A DNA stretch of 64,000 bases, from assembly GCF_000691145.1 (NCBI RefSeq), contig NZ_ASJC01000003.1:1-64000 (forward strand). Reading direction: 5' to 3'. Shown here one piece after another: positions 36,376 to 48,023 of this stretch (within the stretch, counting starts at the first letter, position 1; every line of letters begins with the position of its first letter). The DNA is from Bacillus altitudinis 41KF2b. Its GTDB lineage: Bacteria > Bacillota > Bacilli > Bacillales > Bacillaceae. Both the position numbers and the translations under genes were made by a program. The notes beneath the pieces are model-generated. The model was given only the letters and a program-made list of their open reading frames with translations. It had not been told where the DNA came from and did no database searches.

Positions 36376-38760
36376 TTACTCTTGCATAAAATCAAACGGG
36401 GTGATTCCCTCCATACCAATATTGGCATCGTGTACGCTGAAAGGAAGTTCTTTTTGGAGAGCTGCTAGTTCAGCATCCATGACTTCTTCCGTTTCAGTAA
36501 GACGCATGGTTAAAGACGTTTGTCTGAGGGAGTCTTCATTATTTTTTACGCCCCACTCTAATGCTGATTCCTCACCGCACAAAATTAAAAACTTTTTACT
36601 TCGTGTAATGGCCGTGTAAAGCAAATTTCTTCGAAGCATTCGATAATAACTTCTCACGACTGGCAGCACCACGATTGGGAATTCACTGCCCTGGGATTTA
36701 TGAATCGAGCAACAATAAGCGTGTGTAAATTGATGAAAATCTTTTTTCGTAAACGTGATTTCATTTCCATCAAAGGAGATGACCGCCATATCTTCTTTTT
36801 CCGTGTTTTCTTTCGCATAAAAGATCGAGACAATTTCGCCAATATCTCCATTAAAAATGTTATTCTCGGGCTGATTGACAAGCTGAAGTACCTTATCACC
36901 TGTCCGGTAGACGACATCACCAAAAGGAATTTCTCTTCCTTTTGGCTTTTTAGGATTCAAAATTTGCTGAAGCATTTTATTCAGTTCATTAATGCCTGCT
37001 TTTCCTTTATACATCGGGGCAAGCACTTGAATGTCCTTTGCTGAATACCCCTTTTGAGCAGCATTGCTGACCACTTTCTCGATGACTTCTTTCATTTGGT
37101 CACTAGAGCATTGAATAAAGGATCGATCCTTCGAGCGTGCAGTAATATCCTTTGGCAAAACACCATTTTTCATATCATGCGCAAGCTCAACAATTGTTGA
37201 ACCGTCTGCCTGCCGGTAAATATCAGTTAGTGTAACTGCCGGTATAGCTTGTGACGCAAGCAGGTCTCTTAACACTTGACCAGGTCCAACAGATGGAAGT
37301 TGATGTTCGTCTCCAACCATAATGACTTGAATATGATCTGGGATCGCCTTAAACAAATGGTTCGCCAGCCAAATATCCAGCATACTCGATTCATCAATGA
37401 TGACAAGCTTTCCTTCAATCGGCTGGTCTTCATCATGTGAGAAGCCTTCTGATCCATTCCAGCCTAGCAGCCGGTGAATGGTCACAGCAGGAAGTCCAGT
37501 GGATTCTGTCATTCGTTTCGCAGCACGTCCAGTTGGTGCGGCAAGCACGAACGGAAATGCTTCATCTTTTTTATAATCACCCGGGTCAAGAGAAACGCCG
37601 TGAAGATCGCTGTAAAGCTCGACAATCCCTTTAATGACCGTCGTTTTCCCTGTACCCGGTCCGCCTGTTAAAAGCAGCATTGGAGACATGAGTGCCTTTT
37701 GAATGGCTTCTTTTTGGGTTGGTGCATACTGGACACCAAGCCGTTCCTCCAGTTCACCGAGTGCAAGCAGAAATTCTGATTCAGGAAATTGATCTGCATA
37801 TTCTGTTTGAGAGACAATTTTTTGAATACGTTTTGCCACACTTTGCTCCGCATAAAAGAGCGACGGATGATAACAGCGATCATCTTCAATGATCATGTCT
37901 TTCCCTTCACCAAGTGCAATGATCTGATTGGCAACGTCCATTTCAGTCACTTTGTAGTCATTGCCTGTTTGATTCAGCAATTTACGGGTTTCGATGATCA
38001 GATCTTTCGTTTGTATGTACGTATGACCGTCTTGCAGGCTTGCTGTCTCAACGGTATACAAAAGGGCTGCACGAATGCGTTCTGGATCATTTCCAGATAT
38101 CCCTGTTCTAGCGCCGAGTTCATCTGCTTTAATAAATCCAATCCCCTCGACGTCTTTGACGAGCTGATAAGGGTTTTCTTCAATTTTCTGCAACGTTTCA
38201 CTCTCGTACGCTTGGTAAATCTTCATACTAAGCTGAGGACCAAAGCCATATTGATTCAGGCTGATCATAATTTGCTCAAGCCCTTGATGCTCCTGAAGTG
38301 CGGCAGCCAGCTTATCAGCCTTCTTTTTTGACAGGCGAGGGACGTCATACAAAACAGACGGATCACGCATAATTTGATGAAGCGTCTGATTGCCTAGCTT
38401 GCCGACGATTTCTTCCGCTGTCTTTTTTCCAATCCCTTCAAACAAGTCACTAGAGAGATAATGAATGATGCCTTGCTTTGTTGTAGGGACTTCCTTTTGA
38501 AAATGAGTGGCTTGAAACTGCTCGCCAAACTTCGGATGACTTGTGACCTTGCCATAGAAGGTGTAGGTTTCCTCCTCATGAAGCGCTGGGAAGTACCCTG
38601 TGACAGATGCTGTTTTTTCCTCTAAATTCTCTGATGTTTCAATGACTTTTACTTTTAACACCGAGTATAAATTACTTTCGTTATGGAAAATAACGGCTTG
38701 AACCGTTCCTTTTAAAAACGGTTCATCTTCAAGCTTCATTTGATCTGGATGTTCCTGCAC
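36376..38760 (-). CDS. recD2: RecD-like DNA helicase RecD2
   Basis: SF1B 5'-3' helicase, 794 aa, of the RecD2 type that works without RecBC in replication-fork maintenance and mismatch repair. N-terminal OB region (about 1-85), helix-hairpin-helix repeats (about 90-215), Walker A GGPGTGKTT near residue 355, Walker B VIIDESSMLD near 430 and the C-terminal UvrD-like motif YCCSIHKSQGSEF near 705. Start GTG 38760, 7 nt after AGGAGGG. 19 nt after yrrB. Confidence 0.95.
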   Translation of the reverse strand: MQEHPDQMKLEDEPFLKGTVQAVIFHNESNLYSVLKVKVIETSENLEEKTASVTGYFPALHEEETYTFYGKVTSHPKFGEQFQATHFQKEVPTTKQGIIHYLSSDLFEGIGKKTAEEIVGKLGNQTLHQIMRDPSVLYDVPRLSKKKADKLAAALQEHQGLEQIMISLNQYGFGPQLSMKIYQAYESETLQKIEENPYQLVKDVEGIGFIKADELGARTGISGNDPERIRAALLYTVETASLQDGHTYIQTKDLIIETRKLLNQTGNDYKVTEMDVANQIIALGEGKDMIIEDDRCYHPSLFYAEQSVAKRIQKIVSQTEYADQFPESEFLLALGELEERLGVQYAPTQKEAIQKALMSPMLLLTGGPGTGKTTVIKGIVELYSDLHGVSLDPGDYKKDEAFPFVLAAPTGRAAKRMTESTGLPAVTIHRLLGWNGSEGFSHDEDQPIEGKLVIIDESSMLDIWLANHLFKAIPDHIQVIMVGDEHQLPSVGPGQVLRDLLASQAIPAVTLTDIYRQADGSTIVELAHDMKNGVLPKDITARSKDRSFIQCSSDQMKEVIEKVVSNAAQKGYSAKDIQVLAPMYKGKAGINELNKMLQQILNPKKPKGREIPFGDVVYRTGDKVLQLVNQPENNIFNGDIGEIVSIFYAKENTEKEDMAVISFDGNEITFTKKDFHQFTHAYCCSIHKSQGSEFPIVVLPVVRSYYRMLRRNLLYTAITRSKKFLILCGEESALEWGVKNNEDSLRQTSLTMRLTETEEVMDAELAALQKELPFSVHDANIGMEGITPFDFMQE

Positions 38761-38779
38761 AGGTCTTCCCTCCTTCCGG

Positions 38780-39433
38780 TTATTCTGCCTCTTGAATCAG
38801 CTTTTGCGCATGCAATGCAAGCATATGATCAGGCTGCACGTCAATGGCTTTTCCTAGCATTTCAAGCGCTTCGTCCTTTTTCTCTAAATACGCATACGCA
38901 ACACCTGCATTATAAAAGGCGTCTGCATGCTGCGGATCTCGCGTAATCACTTCAGTAAAGACTGCGACCGCTTCCTCCAGCAGATGTTCATTCGCTAAGC
39001 ACATGCCAAATTGAAATCTTGCTTCGTTATCTTCTTCGTTTAGCTCAACTGCACGCTGAAGATAAGGCATCGCAAGCTTTGGCTGCTCTAATTTCATCAG
39101 TGTCTGCCCTAACATATAAAACAAATCACTGTTTTCCATTCCAGCTTGTAGCGCTTGCTCAAAATAGTCTTTCGCTTTCATAAAGTCTTCTTTCATCGTG
39201 TAGACATTTCCTGCCCCATAATAAGCTGCAGCTGCTGTATGATCAAGTTCAATGGCTTTTTGAAAGAAGTTCAATGCACGTTCAAATTCATGAACACTTG
39301 AAAGTAAATTCGCAAAGTTAATATATGGAACCGGGTCCTTTGGGCTTTCTTCAATGGCTTTCGTAAAAGCTTCAGCTGCCTGTTCGATGTTCCCTTGATT
39401 TAAAGCTTCAATACCGATTTCGTTATGATTCAT
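38780..39433 (-). CDS. yrrB: TPR-repeat protein YrrB
   Basis: 217 aa made of about six tandem tetratricopeptide repeats covering nearly the whole length (e.g. AAAAYYGAGNVYTMKEDFMKA, ADAFYNAGVAYAYLEKKDEA). A protein-interaction scaffold; the partner is unknown. Lies between mnmA and recD2. The only room for a promoter is a 20-nt gap after the mnmA terminator, so it probably depends on read-through from mnmA or a promoter within it. Confidence 0.9.
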   Translation of the reverse strand: MNHNEIGIEALNQGNIEQAAEAFTKAIEESPKDPVPYINFANLLSSVHEFERALNFFQKAIELDHTAAAAYYGAGNVYTMKEDFMKAKDYFEQALQAGMENSDLFYMLGQTLMKLEQPKLAMPYLQRAVELNEEDNEARFQFGMCLANEHLLEEAVAVFTEVITRDPQHADAFYNAGVAYAYLEKKDEALEMLGKAIDVQPDHMLALHAQKLIQEAE

Positions 39434-39456
39434 TCGCTCTCTTCATCCTTTCATTA

Positions 39457-39486
39457 AAAAACCTCAACAGCGACGTTGAGGTTTTT
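39457..39486. terminator. Terminator between mnmA and yrrB
   Basis: AAAAACCTCAAC / GTTGAGGTTTTT with a 6-nt loop and T tract on the minus strand, 8 nt beyond the mnmA stop codon. Confidence 0.85.
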
Positions 39487-39494
39487 AACACATG

Positions 39495-40682
<1,188 letters not shown>

Positions 40683-40707
40683 TCACACACGAACAAAAGG
40701 GGAGCAT

Positions 40708-41850
40708 TTATTTGGCTAGGCGTTTCACGACAGCCGCTATCTTATGCGCCGCCTGCTTCACATGTTCCTCTTCATTTCCAAGACCGAAGCTAATTCTGAC
40801 TGAGGATGTCAGTTCTTTTGCTTCTTCACCATACATGGCGCTTAATACGTGCGAAGGAAGGACAGATCCAGCCGTACATGCTGACCCGCTTGAAACAGCA
40901 ATCCCTTCCATATCTAAGTTCACAAGTAACGATTCAATAGAAACGCCCGGGAAGTGGACATTTAAAATATGCGGCAATGTCTCTTTCGGATGTCCATTGA
41001 TAGAGAAATTGAGTGATTCCTCTTCGAATACTTGCAGCATCGCTTCTTTGAGCTTACCATAATGCACTGCTTTTTCTCTTCTATTTTGCTTTGTTAATTG
41101 AACTGCTTCTGCAAGTCCAATGATTCCCGCCACATTTTCAGTGCCAGCACGGCGTTTTCTCTCTTGTTCTCCTCCGAATAGCTGCGGAGAAAGTTTTACA
41201 CGCTCATTGACGTATAAAAAGCCTGTTCCCATCGGGCCATTTAGTTTATGACCGGACGCAGATAAGAGGTCGATATGAAGTTCTGTGACATCAATTGATA
41301 TTGTCCCAAATGCCTGTACAGCGTCTGTATGAAAATGAGCAGCGTGATCATGCAAAAGTTGACCAATTTCTTTGATTGGCTGGATCACACCCGTTTCATT
41401 ATTGCCGTACATGATGGTCACAAGAATTGTATCGTCTCTTAATGCTTGTTTTAATTGATCAAGATGAATCAATCCAGTGTGATCCACATCTAAATACGTC
41501 ACATCAAAACCAAGCTTCTCTAAGCGTTCGCATGTATGCAGCACTGCATGATGCTCAGTTTTTGTTGTGATGATATGTTTTCCTTCATGCTGCCTTGCCA
41601 TTGCCACACCTGTAATGGCCAAGTTGTCTGCCTCTGTTCCCCCGCTTGTGAGGATGATCTCCTGCTGCTTACAGTGTAATTCTCCTGCAATGACTTCCCT
41701 TGCTTCATCGAGCCACTTTCTTGCCTCGCGCCCATATGAATGAATACTAGAGGGATTGCCAAATATCTCTGTAAAGTAAGGCATCATCTTGTCCACAATT
41801 CGCTGATCCATCGGCGTTGTGGCTGCATGATCTAAATAGATACGTTCCAT
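40708..41850 (-). CDS. yrvO: Cysteine desulfurase YrvO
   Basis: NifS/IscS-type PLP enzyme, 380 aa, releasing sulfur from cysteine for tRNA 2-thiolation. PLP lysine in SASGHKLNGPMG (about residue 203), sulfur-relay cysteine in SSGSACTAGS (about 325), N-terminus YLDHAATTP. Lies between cymR (18 nt upstream) and mnmA, its likely sulfur acceptor. Confidence 0.95.
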   Translation of the reverse strand: MERIYLDHAATTPMDQRIVDKMMPYFTEIFGNPSSIHSYGREARKWLDEAREVIAGELHCKQQEIILTSGGTEADNLAITGVAMARQHEGKHIITTKTEHHAVLHTCERLEKLGFDVTYLDVDHTGLIHLDQLKQALRDDTILVTIMYGNNETGVIQPIKEIGQLLHDHAAHFHTDAVQAFGTISIDVTELHIDLLSASGHKLNGPMGTGFLYVNERVKLSPQLFGGEQERKRRAGTENVAGIIGLAEAVQLTKQNRREKAVHYGKLKEAMLQVFEEESLNFSINGHPKETLPHILNVHFPGVSIESLLVNLDMEGIAVSSGSACTAGSVLPSHVLSAMYGEEAKELTSSVRISFGLGNEEEHVKQAAHKIAAVVKRLAK

Positions 41851-41868
41851 TTCCGGTACACCTCTGAT

Positions 41869-42288
41869 CTAAATATAGAACATATACGCCTCTTGATCCT
41901 CGTCATCTTTATAGCTTGCCAAGTCTTCAAGAGTTGTATTGTCTAGTACGTCTTTTACTGCATCACGAATACGAATCCAAAGTGCACGCTTTGCTGGCTC
42001 TTCGTTTTCGATCACTTCTACAGGACTAATAGGTCCTTCTAATACTCGAATAATATCACCGGCTGTAATCTCGTTTGGCTCATGGGCAAGCACATAGCCG
42101 CCATACGCTCCGCGGATACTTTTTACAAGACGAGCATTGCGAAGTGGTGATACAAGCTGCTCTAAATAATGCTCAGACAAATCATTGTTTTGAGCGATTG
42201 ATTTTAATGATGTAGGGCCTTCGCCATGTTTTTTGGCTAATTCGATCATGATCGTCAGACCATATCTGCCTTTAGTAGAAATTTTCAA
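41869..42288 (-). CDS. cymR: Rrf2-family cysteine metabolism repressor CymR
   Basis: 139 aa winged-helix repressor. In B. subtilis it works in complex with the cysteine synthase CysK and represses sulfur genes including the yrrT-mccAB operon, also present here. Start LKISTKGRYGLTIMIELAKK; helix-turn-helix about residues 25-60; no cysteine at all, so it is not an Fe-S sensor. Start TTG 42288, 6 nt after GAGGTG. First gene of the cymR-yrvO-mnmA unit. Confidence 0.93.
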   Translation of the reverse strand: MKISTKGRYGLTIMIELAKKHGEGPTSLKSIAQNNDLSEHYLEQLVSPLRNARLVKSIRGAYGGYVLAHEPNEITAGDIIRVLEGPISPVEVIENEEPAKRALWIRIRDAVKDVLDNTTLEDLASYKDDEDQEAYMFYI

Positions 42289-42367
42289 GTTAAACACCTC
42301 TGCGTTTTCTATTTCTATGTCATCAATTTTTTTCTGATTTCATATACGCTTATATAGACCAAAAGCA

Positions 42368-42376
42368 ATTATATCA
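42368..42376 (-). promoter_or_regulatory. Extended -10 promoter of cymR
   Basis: TGATATAAT on the minus strand is a consensus -10 with extended TG, 80 nt upstream of cymR. The -35 is weak (ATGAAA at 17 nt). Confidence 0.5.
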
Positions 42377-42494
42377 TACTTTTAGCCAACTTTCATTTGC
42401 GGGTTCTGAGCTCAAAACGAGGACGCATCCCTTTTCTATTTGAAGAAATTTCGGTACTCTATACAAACAAGACATTGCTTTAGGAGAGATAATC

Positions 42495-43760
42495 ATGAAA
42501 CCTTTAGCGTATCGGATGCGCCCAAGTCATATTGGAGACATTATTGGGCAGGAGCATCTCGTTGGAGAAGGTCAAATTATTAGACGAATGGTCGAGGCGA
42601 AACATTTGTCCTCGATGATTTTATACGGACCGCCGGGAATCGGCAAAACATCCATTGCCACTGCAATCGCTGGCAGTACAAGCATTGCCTTCCGTACATT
42701 GAATGCGGTGATTCATAACAAAAAAGATATGGAAGCTGTCGCCGCTGAAGCGAAAATGAGTGGTCAGGTCATCTTGATTTTAGACGAAGTCCACAGACTC
42801 GATAAAGGGAAGCAGGATTTCCTTCTTCCGTATTTAGAAAATGGCATGATCATTTTAATTGGCGCGACAACAGCTAATCCGTATCATGCGATCAACCCAG
42901 CCATCCGTAGCCGGACACAAATATTTGAGCTGAAGCCGCTGGAAACAGAGCAAATTAAAACTGCATTATCTCGGGCTTTACAGGATGAACATCGCGGGCT
43001 TGGCGGTTATTCGGTCAAAGTTGATGAGGAGGCAATGAATCATTTTGCAAATGGATGCGGAGGAGATGTGCGTTCCGCTTTAAATGCGCTTGAACTAGCC
43101 GTCTTATCGACAAAAGCGGATGAATCTGGACAGATCACGATCACTCTAGCTGCAGCAGAAGAATGTTTACAAAAAAAGAGCTTCTCGCATGATAAAAACG
43201 GTGATGCCCATTATGATGTCCTCTCGGCTTTTCAAAAATCCATTAGAGGATCTGACGCAGATGCTGCGCTGCATTACCTTGCAAGACTCATTGAAGCGGG
43301 AGACCTTGAAAGCATTTCGAGACGATTACTTGTGATGGCTTATGAAGATATTGGCTTAGCCAGCCCGCAGGCAGGGCCACGTGTGTTAAGCGCTGTTCAA
43401 ACAGCTGAGAGAGTTGGTTTCCCAGAAGCACGAATTCCACTCGCTAATGCCGTGATTGAACTGTGTCTTTCTCCAAAGTCAAACTCCGCTTACCAAGCGA
43501 TTGATGCGGCACTGCATGATATTCGCACGGGGAAAATTGGTGAAATTCCCGTTCATTTAAAAGATGCCCACTATAAAGGGGCAGCAGCACTTGGAAGAGG
43601 CGCCGATTACTTATATCCGCACGATTATGAAAATGGCTGGGTGAAGCAGCAATATTTACCTGACCCGCTGAAAAACAAGCAATATTATGAACCAAAGCAA
43701 ACTGGAAAATTTGAAGGTGCACTAAAGCAAGTGTACGAAAATTTAAGACGGCAAAAATAA
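42495..43760 (+). CDS. rarA: Replication-associated recombination protein RarA
   Basis: AAA+ ATPase of the MgsA/WRNIP1 family, 421 aa, acting at stalled replication forks. Walker A GPPGIGKTS near residue 45, Walker B ILILDEVHRLDK near 95, sensor ATTANPYHAINPAIRSR, then the C-terminal oligomerisation domain with LPDPLKNKQYYEP near the end. Divergent from cymR. ATG 42495 with AGGAGAG upstream. Confidence 0.95.
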   Translation: MKPLAYRMRPSHIGDIIGQEHLVGEGQIIRRMVEAKHLSSMILYGPPGIGKTSIATAIAGSTSIAFRTLNAVIHNKKDMEAVAAEAKMSGQVILILDEVHRLDKGKQDFLLPYLENGMIILIGATTANPYHAINPAIRSRTQIFELKPLETEQIKTALSRALQDEHRGLGGYSVKVDEEAMNHFANGCGGDVRSALNALELAVLSTKADESGQITITLAAAEECLQKKSFSHDKNGDAHYDVLSAFQKSIRGSDADAALHYLARLIEAGDLESISRRLLVMAYEDIGLASPQAGPRVLSAVQTAERVGFPEARIPLANAVIELCLSPKSNSAYQAIDAALHDIRTGKIGEIPVHLKDAHYKGAAALGRGADYLYPHDYENGWVKQQYLPDPLKNKQYYEPKQTGKFEGALKQVYENLRRQK

Positions 43761-43765
43761 AAAAA

Positions 43766-43789
43766 GCCCCCTGCTCTAAGCAGGCGGGC
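43766..43789. terminator. Bidirectional terminator rarA / tcdA
   Basis: GCCCCCTGC-TCTAA-GCAGGCGGGC hairpin with A tract left and T-rich right flank, between convergent genes. Confidence 0.83.
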
Positions 43790-43792
43790 TGT

Positions 43793-44566
43793 TTATTTAT
43801 CTTTCACACGTGTAATCGGAATGTCTTTTAACAGTTTCATAATGACATGACCACCCATGATCAGTCCAGCCACAGATGGAACAAAAGCATTGGATGATGG
43901 CGGCATTTGTGCCTTACGAATTTTCGCTTCATCATTTCCCACTTCTTTTCTCACATCTTCACGAATGACAATCGGACTTTCATCAGAGAAAATAACTTCA
44001 ATTCCCTTACGAATGCCTTCCTTCCGCAGGCGTGTTCTAACGACTTTCGCAATTGGGTCTGTATGTGTTTTCGAGATGTCATCAATTTTAAAACGTGTCG
44101 GATCTGTTTTATTTGCAGCACCCATACTCGAAATAATGTTCACATCGCGTTTCAGGCACTCTTTCATTAAATGAATTTTATAATGAATTGTATCTGATGC
44201 ATCAATGACATAATCAAGTGGATACTCAAAGAATTGTTCATATGTTTCTTCTGTATAGAACATTTTGAGCGCAACAACTTCACATTCTGGGTTAATATCA
44301 GCAATTCTTGCCTGCATTAAGTCAACTTTAGGCTGACCAACCGTTGATAGCAAAGCTGGCAGCTGCCTATTTACATTTGTAATATCAATATCATCTTTAT
44401 CAACAAGAACAATACGGCCAACACCTGAACGAGCAAGGGCTTCTACTGCAAAAGAACCTACGCCGCCTACTCCAAGCACTGCAACTGTACTGTTTTTTAA
44501 TATATTTAAGCCTTCCTTGCCAATGGCAAGCTCGTTTCTTGAAAACTGATGTAACAAGTGCCTCAC
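43793..44566 (-). CDS. tcdA: tRNA threonylcarbamoyladenosine dehydratase
   Basis: E1/ThiF-like adenylating enzyme, 257 aa, cyclising t6A37 of tRNA to its hydantoin form. Nucleotide-binding GVGGVGSFAVEALARSG at about 34-50, LVDKDDID, and the conserved R in NRQLPAL. YrvM of B. subtilis. Separated from aspS by the 6S RNA gene. Confidence 0.93.
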   Translation of the reverse strand: MRHLLHQFSRNELAIGKEGLNILKNSTVAVLGVGGVGSFAVEALARSGVGRIVLVDKDDIDITNVNRQLPALLSTVGQPKVDLMQARIADINPECEVVALKMFYTEETYEQFFEYPLDYVIDASDTIHYKIHLMKECLKRDVNIISSMGAANKTDPTRFKIDDISKTHTDPIAKVVRTRLRKEGIRKGIEVIFSDESPIVIREDVRKEVGNDEAKIRKAQMPPSSNAFVPSVAGLIMGGHVIMKLLKDIPITRVKDK

Positions 44567-44647
44567 TCCACCTTTATTTAAAATGAATCGAAAGAATCAT
44601 ATCATATTCAGCGTTCTCCGTCATCCTTCTCAAATAGAAAAAAACAC

Positions 44648-44830
44648 AAAAAAGTCCCGATCACGCCGCCAGCCTTTCCTTCGTTTTGAACCCCGCACCA
44701 TGCAGGTGGGTGCTTTCTTCCTCACTTTATAAGTCCTCAGAAGAGGCATTTATGCAGAAAGGAAAGGCAAGCTCCCGTAGAAAAAAATGTTCGGTCAAAA
44801 CTAGGTAACCACCGTACGTATCAGGACTTT
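44648..44830 (-). ncRNA. bsrA: 6S-1 RNA
   Basis: About 183 nt between aspS and tcdA, the same place as B. subtilis 6S-1 (BS190). The 5' end AAAGTCCTGA pairs with the 3' end TCGGGACTTT, making a long rod with internal loops; internal strings such as TACGGGAGCTTGCC and GTGGGTGCTTTCTTC agree with the B. subtilis RNA as remembered. It ends in a T tract. It binds and inhibits the housekeeping RNA polymerase. Confidence 0.9.
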
Positions 44831-44847
44831 ATTTATTGGTTGATGAA

Positions 44848-44876
44848 AGCATATCATAGGCATGTCCCTTTTTCAA
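44848..44876 (-). promoter_or_regulatory. Promoter of 6S-1 RNA
   Basis: TTGAAA (44871-44876), 17-nt spacer, TATGCT (44848-44853). The expected start point is 10-12 nt upstream of AAAGTCCTGA, agreeing with the known 5' trimming of the B. subtilis precursor. Confidence 0.7.
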
Positions 44877-44907
44877 GCGTTTACATGCCTATAAACATGC
44901 GCCTATT

Positions 44908-46692
44908 TTACTGTTTTACTTTTGTTTTAATCGCCAAACTCAGTTCATCTAGCTGCGCTGTGCTTACAGTGCCAGGAGCATCTGTGAGAACACAGCTTGC
45001 ACTTGCCGTTTTCGGGAACGCAATGGTATCTCTTAGGTTAGATCGGCCGGCAAGCAGCATCACTAAGCGGTCAAGTCCAAGCGCAATTCCGCCGTGCGGA
45101 GGCACACCATGCTCAAATGCATCAAGAAGGAAGCCGAACTGATCGTACGCTTCTTCTTTAGAAAAGCCAAGTAAACCAAACATTTTCTCTTGAATGTCCT
45201 TTTCAAAAATACGAATAGAACCTCCGCCAAGCTCATAGCCGTTCAGCACAAGATCATACGCTTGAGCTTTCATATCTTCTGGACTTGTTTCAATTAATTC
45301 AAGATCATCACGAACTGGCATTGTGAAAGGATGGTGGGCAGCATAGAAGCGGCCTTCTTCTTCATCTTTTTCAAGCAGCGGCCAGTCGACAACCCATAAG
45401 AAATTGAAGACAGACTCATCGATGAGTTTAAGCTCTTTGCCAAGTTTTAAACGAAGTGCGCCAAGCGCATCATGGACAACAGACGTCTTATCTGCAACAA
45501 AGAGTAAAAGGTCGCCTTCTTCAACTTGAAGCTGTTCTTTTAATTCTGCTTGTTTTGACTCATCAAAGAATTTAGCGATTGGTCCTTTTAACTCTGTCCC
45601 TTCAGCTTTTAGCCAAGCAAGACCTTTTGCACCATAGTTCGCTGCAAATGCACCAAGTGCATCGATGTCTTTTCTTGAATAGTTTGCTGCAGCCCCTTTG
45701 ACATTAATGGCTTTGACAGCTCCACCATTGTTTACAGCACCGCTGAAGACTTTGAAATCTGAGTCTTTTACGGTGTCTGAAATGTTGACAAGCTTCATGT
45801 CAAATCGGGTATCTGGCTTGTCAGAACCATAGGAATTCATCGCTTCATCGTACGTCATACGAGGTAATGGCAATGTCAGGTCAACACCTTTGACATCTTT
45901 CATCACCTTTGCCATCATCTCTTCAGCAAGCGTCATGATGTCTTCTTGGCTCATAAAGGACATTTCAATATCGACTTGTGTAAATTCCGGCTGACGGTCA
46001 GCACGCAAGTCTTCATCTCTAAAGCAGCGAGCGATTTGATAGTAGCGGTCCATCCCAGACACCATAAGCAATTGCTTAAATAATTGCGGAGACTGCGGCA
46101 GCGCATAGAATTCTCCTTCGTGTACACGGCTCGGCACAAGATAGTCCCGCGCACCTTCTGGCGTACTTTTTGTTAAAATTGGCGTTTCAATGTCTAGAAA
46201 GCCGTGATCATCTAAGAAATGGCGGAATGCTTTTGTGACTTCATGTCGCATTTTCATCGTTTCAAACATCGCAGGGCGGCGAAGATCTAGGTAGCGGTAT
46301 TTTAAGCGCACATCTTCTGATACCTCATCTGCTTGATCAGAAATCACAAATGGAGGCGTCTTGGCTTCATTTAAAACAGTGACTGTGTCGACTTGAATTT
46401 CAATTTTACCTGTTTTTAAATTTGGGTTGATCGTGGCTTCTTCTCTTGCGACCACTGTCCCTTTAATATCAAGGACATATTCATTCCGAATCGATTCTGC
46501 TGTCTCAAGAGCCTCTTTTGATTGGTCTGGATGAAAGACAACTTGCACAATGCCTGTACGATCACGCAGGTCAATAAAGATTAATCCACCAAGGTCACGA
46601 CGTTTTTGTACCCATCCTTTTAATACAACGGTTTGACCAATTTGGTCTTCTGTTACTTCTCCACAATAAAAAGTTCTACCAAACACAAACAT
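44908..46692 (-). CDS. aspS: Aspartyl-tRNA synthetase
   Basis: 594 aa class IIb synthetase: N-terminal OB anticodon-binding domain (about 15-105), class II catalytic core with [16 protein letters not shown] and the GAD insertion, and motif 3 [11 protein letters not shown] near the C-terminus. 12 nt after hisS, in one operon under the hisS T-box. Start ATG 46692 is only 4 nt from AAGGAG; a GTG two codons on (46686) gives better spacing and the usual FGRT start. Confidence 0.96.
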   Translation of the reverse strand: MFVFGRTFYCGEVTEDQIGQTVVLKGWVQKRRDLGGLIFIDLRDRTGIVQVVFHPDQSKEALETAESIRNEYVLDIKGTVVAREEATINPNLKTGKIEIQVDTVTVLNEAKTPPFVISDQADEVSEDVRLKYRYLDLRRPAMFETMKMRHEVTKAFRHFLDDHGFLDIETPILTKSTPEGARDYLVPSRVHEGEFYALPQSPQLFKQLLMVSGMDRYYQIARCFRDEDLRADRQPEFTQVDIEMSFMSQEDIMTLAEEMMAKVMKDVKGVDLTLPLPRMTYDEAMNSYGSDKPDTRFDMKLVNISDTVKDSDFKVFSGAVNNGGAVKAINVKGAAANYSRKDIDALGAFAANYGAKGLAWLKAEGTELKGPIAKFFDESKQAELKEQLQVEEGDLLLFVADKTSVVHDALGALRLKLGKELKLIDESVFNFLWVVDWPLLEKDEEEGRFYAAHHPFTMPVRDDLELIETSPEDMKAQAYDLVLNGYELGGGSIRIFEKDIQEKMFGLLGFSKEEAYDQFGFLLDAFEHGVPPHGGIALGLDRLVMLLAGRSNLRDTIAFPKTASASCVLTDAPGTVSTAQLDELSLAIKTKVKQ

Positions 46693-46704
46693 TCCACTCC
46701 TTCT

Positions 46705-47979
46705 TTACGCTTTCTGGTGGGCTTTCATCATTTGAATCAGCTCATCAAGCTTCACTTCAATTTGTTCACCCGTTGTCGTATCTTTTACATTTACAATTTG
46801 CTGCGCCAGCTCATCTTCACCAAGAACTGCAATAAACTTGGCTTTCGAGCGGTCTGCGGCTTTAAATTGTGCTTTTAGCTTTTTCCCTGTATAGTCCATT
46901 TCACTTGAAATGCCTTCTTTTCTTAAGCGATTCAATAAGCCAACAGCATAATCTTTTGCTTGATCTCCTAATGCCGCAATGTATAAATCAATGCCGTCTT
47001 GAACAGGAAGCTCAATCTTCTCTGCATCAATCGCTGATAGGAAACGTTCAATACTCATCGCAAAGCCGATACCTGGTGATTCAGGACCGCCAATTCCTTC
47101 AACAAGTCCATCATAACGGCCGCCGCCGGCTAATGTTGTAATCGCGCCAAAGCCTTCTGCATTACTCATGATCTCAAAGGCAGTGTGATTGTAATAATCA
47201 AGACCGCGCACTAAGTTCGGATCGACGACATATTCAATGCCTAGATCGGTTAAGTATTGTTTTACTTTTTCAAAATAAGTCCGTGATTCTTCATTTAAGT
47301 AATCTTGAATGGATGGTGCCGTTGCCATCAATTCGTGATCGCGGTCCTTTTTACAATCAAGAATACGCAATGGATTTTGATGTAAACGAATTTGGCAGTC
47401 GTGACAGAATTCATCAATTCTTGGTTCAAAGTGCTCGACAAGTGCTTGACGGTAATCTGCACGGCTTTCTTTGTCACCAAGGCTGTTAATGACGAGTTTT
47501 AAGTTGGAAAGACCCGCTTTCTCATACACACTCATCGCTAATGAAATGACCTCTGCATCAATGGCAGGATCTTTTGAACCGATCGCTTCAATTCCGAATT
47601 GATAAAATTGACGATATCTTCCCGTTTGCGGACGCTCATAGCGGAACATTGGTCCAATGTAGTACAGCTTTGTAGGCTGTGCAGGCTGTGCAAACAGTTT
47701 ATTTTCAACATAAGAACGGACAGTTGAAGCTGTTCCTTCTGGGCGAAGTGTGATGCTACGTCCTTTTTTGTCTTCAAATGTGTACATCTCTTTTTGAACG
47801 ATATCTGTTGACTCGCCTACTCCTCGTGCAAACAGTTCCGTATGCTCAAAAATCGGTGTGCGGATTTCTTTGTACTGAAAGGCTGCACATGTATCTCTCG
47901 CAATTTGTTCAACATACTGCCAGCGTTCTGATTCTCCCGGTAAAATATCCTGTGTGCCTCTTGGAATATTAAAACTCAT
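46705..47979 (-). CDS. hisS: Histidyl-tRNA synthetase
   Basis: 424 aa, standard length. Start [16 protein letters not shown]; class II motif 2 [16 protein letters not shown] (about 111-126), histidine motifs [10 protein letters not shown] and GFAMSIERF, then the C-terminal anticodon-binding domain. ATG 47979 is 7 nt after AGGAGG. T-box leader upstream; aspS downstream. Confidence 0.97.
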   Translation of the reverse strand: MSFNIPRGTQDILPGESERWQYVEQIARDTCAAFQYKEIRTPIFEHTELFARGVGESTDIVQKEMYTFEDKKGRSITLRPEGTASTVRSYVENKLFAQPAQPTKLYYIGPMFRYERPQTGRYRQFYQFGIEAIGSKDPAIDAEVISLAMSVYEKAGLSNLKLVINSLGDKESRADYRQALVEHFEPRIDEFCHDCQIRLHQNPLRILDCKKDRDHELMATAPSIQDYLNEESRTYFEKVKQYLTDLGIEYVVDPNLVRGLDYYNHTAFEIMSNAEGFGAITTLAGGGRYDGLVEGIGGPESPGIGFAMSIERFLSAIDAEKIELPVQDGIDLYIAALGDQAKDYAVGLLNRLRKEGISSEMDYTGKKLKAQFKAADRSKAKFIAVLGEDELAQQIVNVKDTTTGEQIEVKLDELIQMMKAHQKA

Positions 47980-48023
47980 TTTTCGTCCTCCTACGACCAT
48001 CATTCATTTTTTATGTGGACATA

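Noticed and set aside
37789-38331. 180-codon plus-strand frame
   Set aside because: Antisense shadow of recD2, which shows all helicase motifs; no ribosome binding site.
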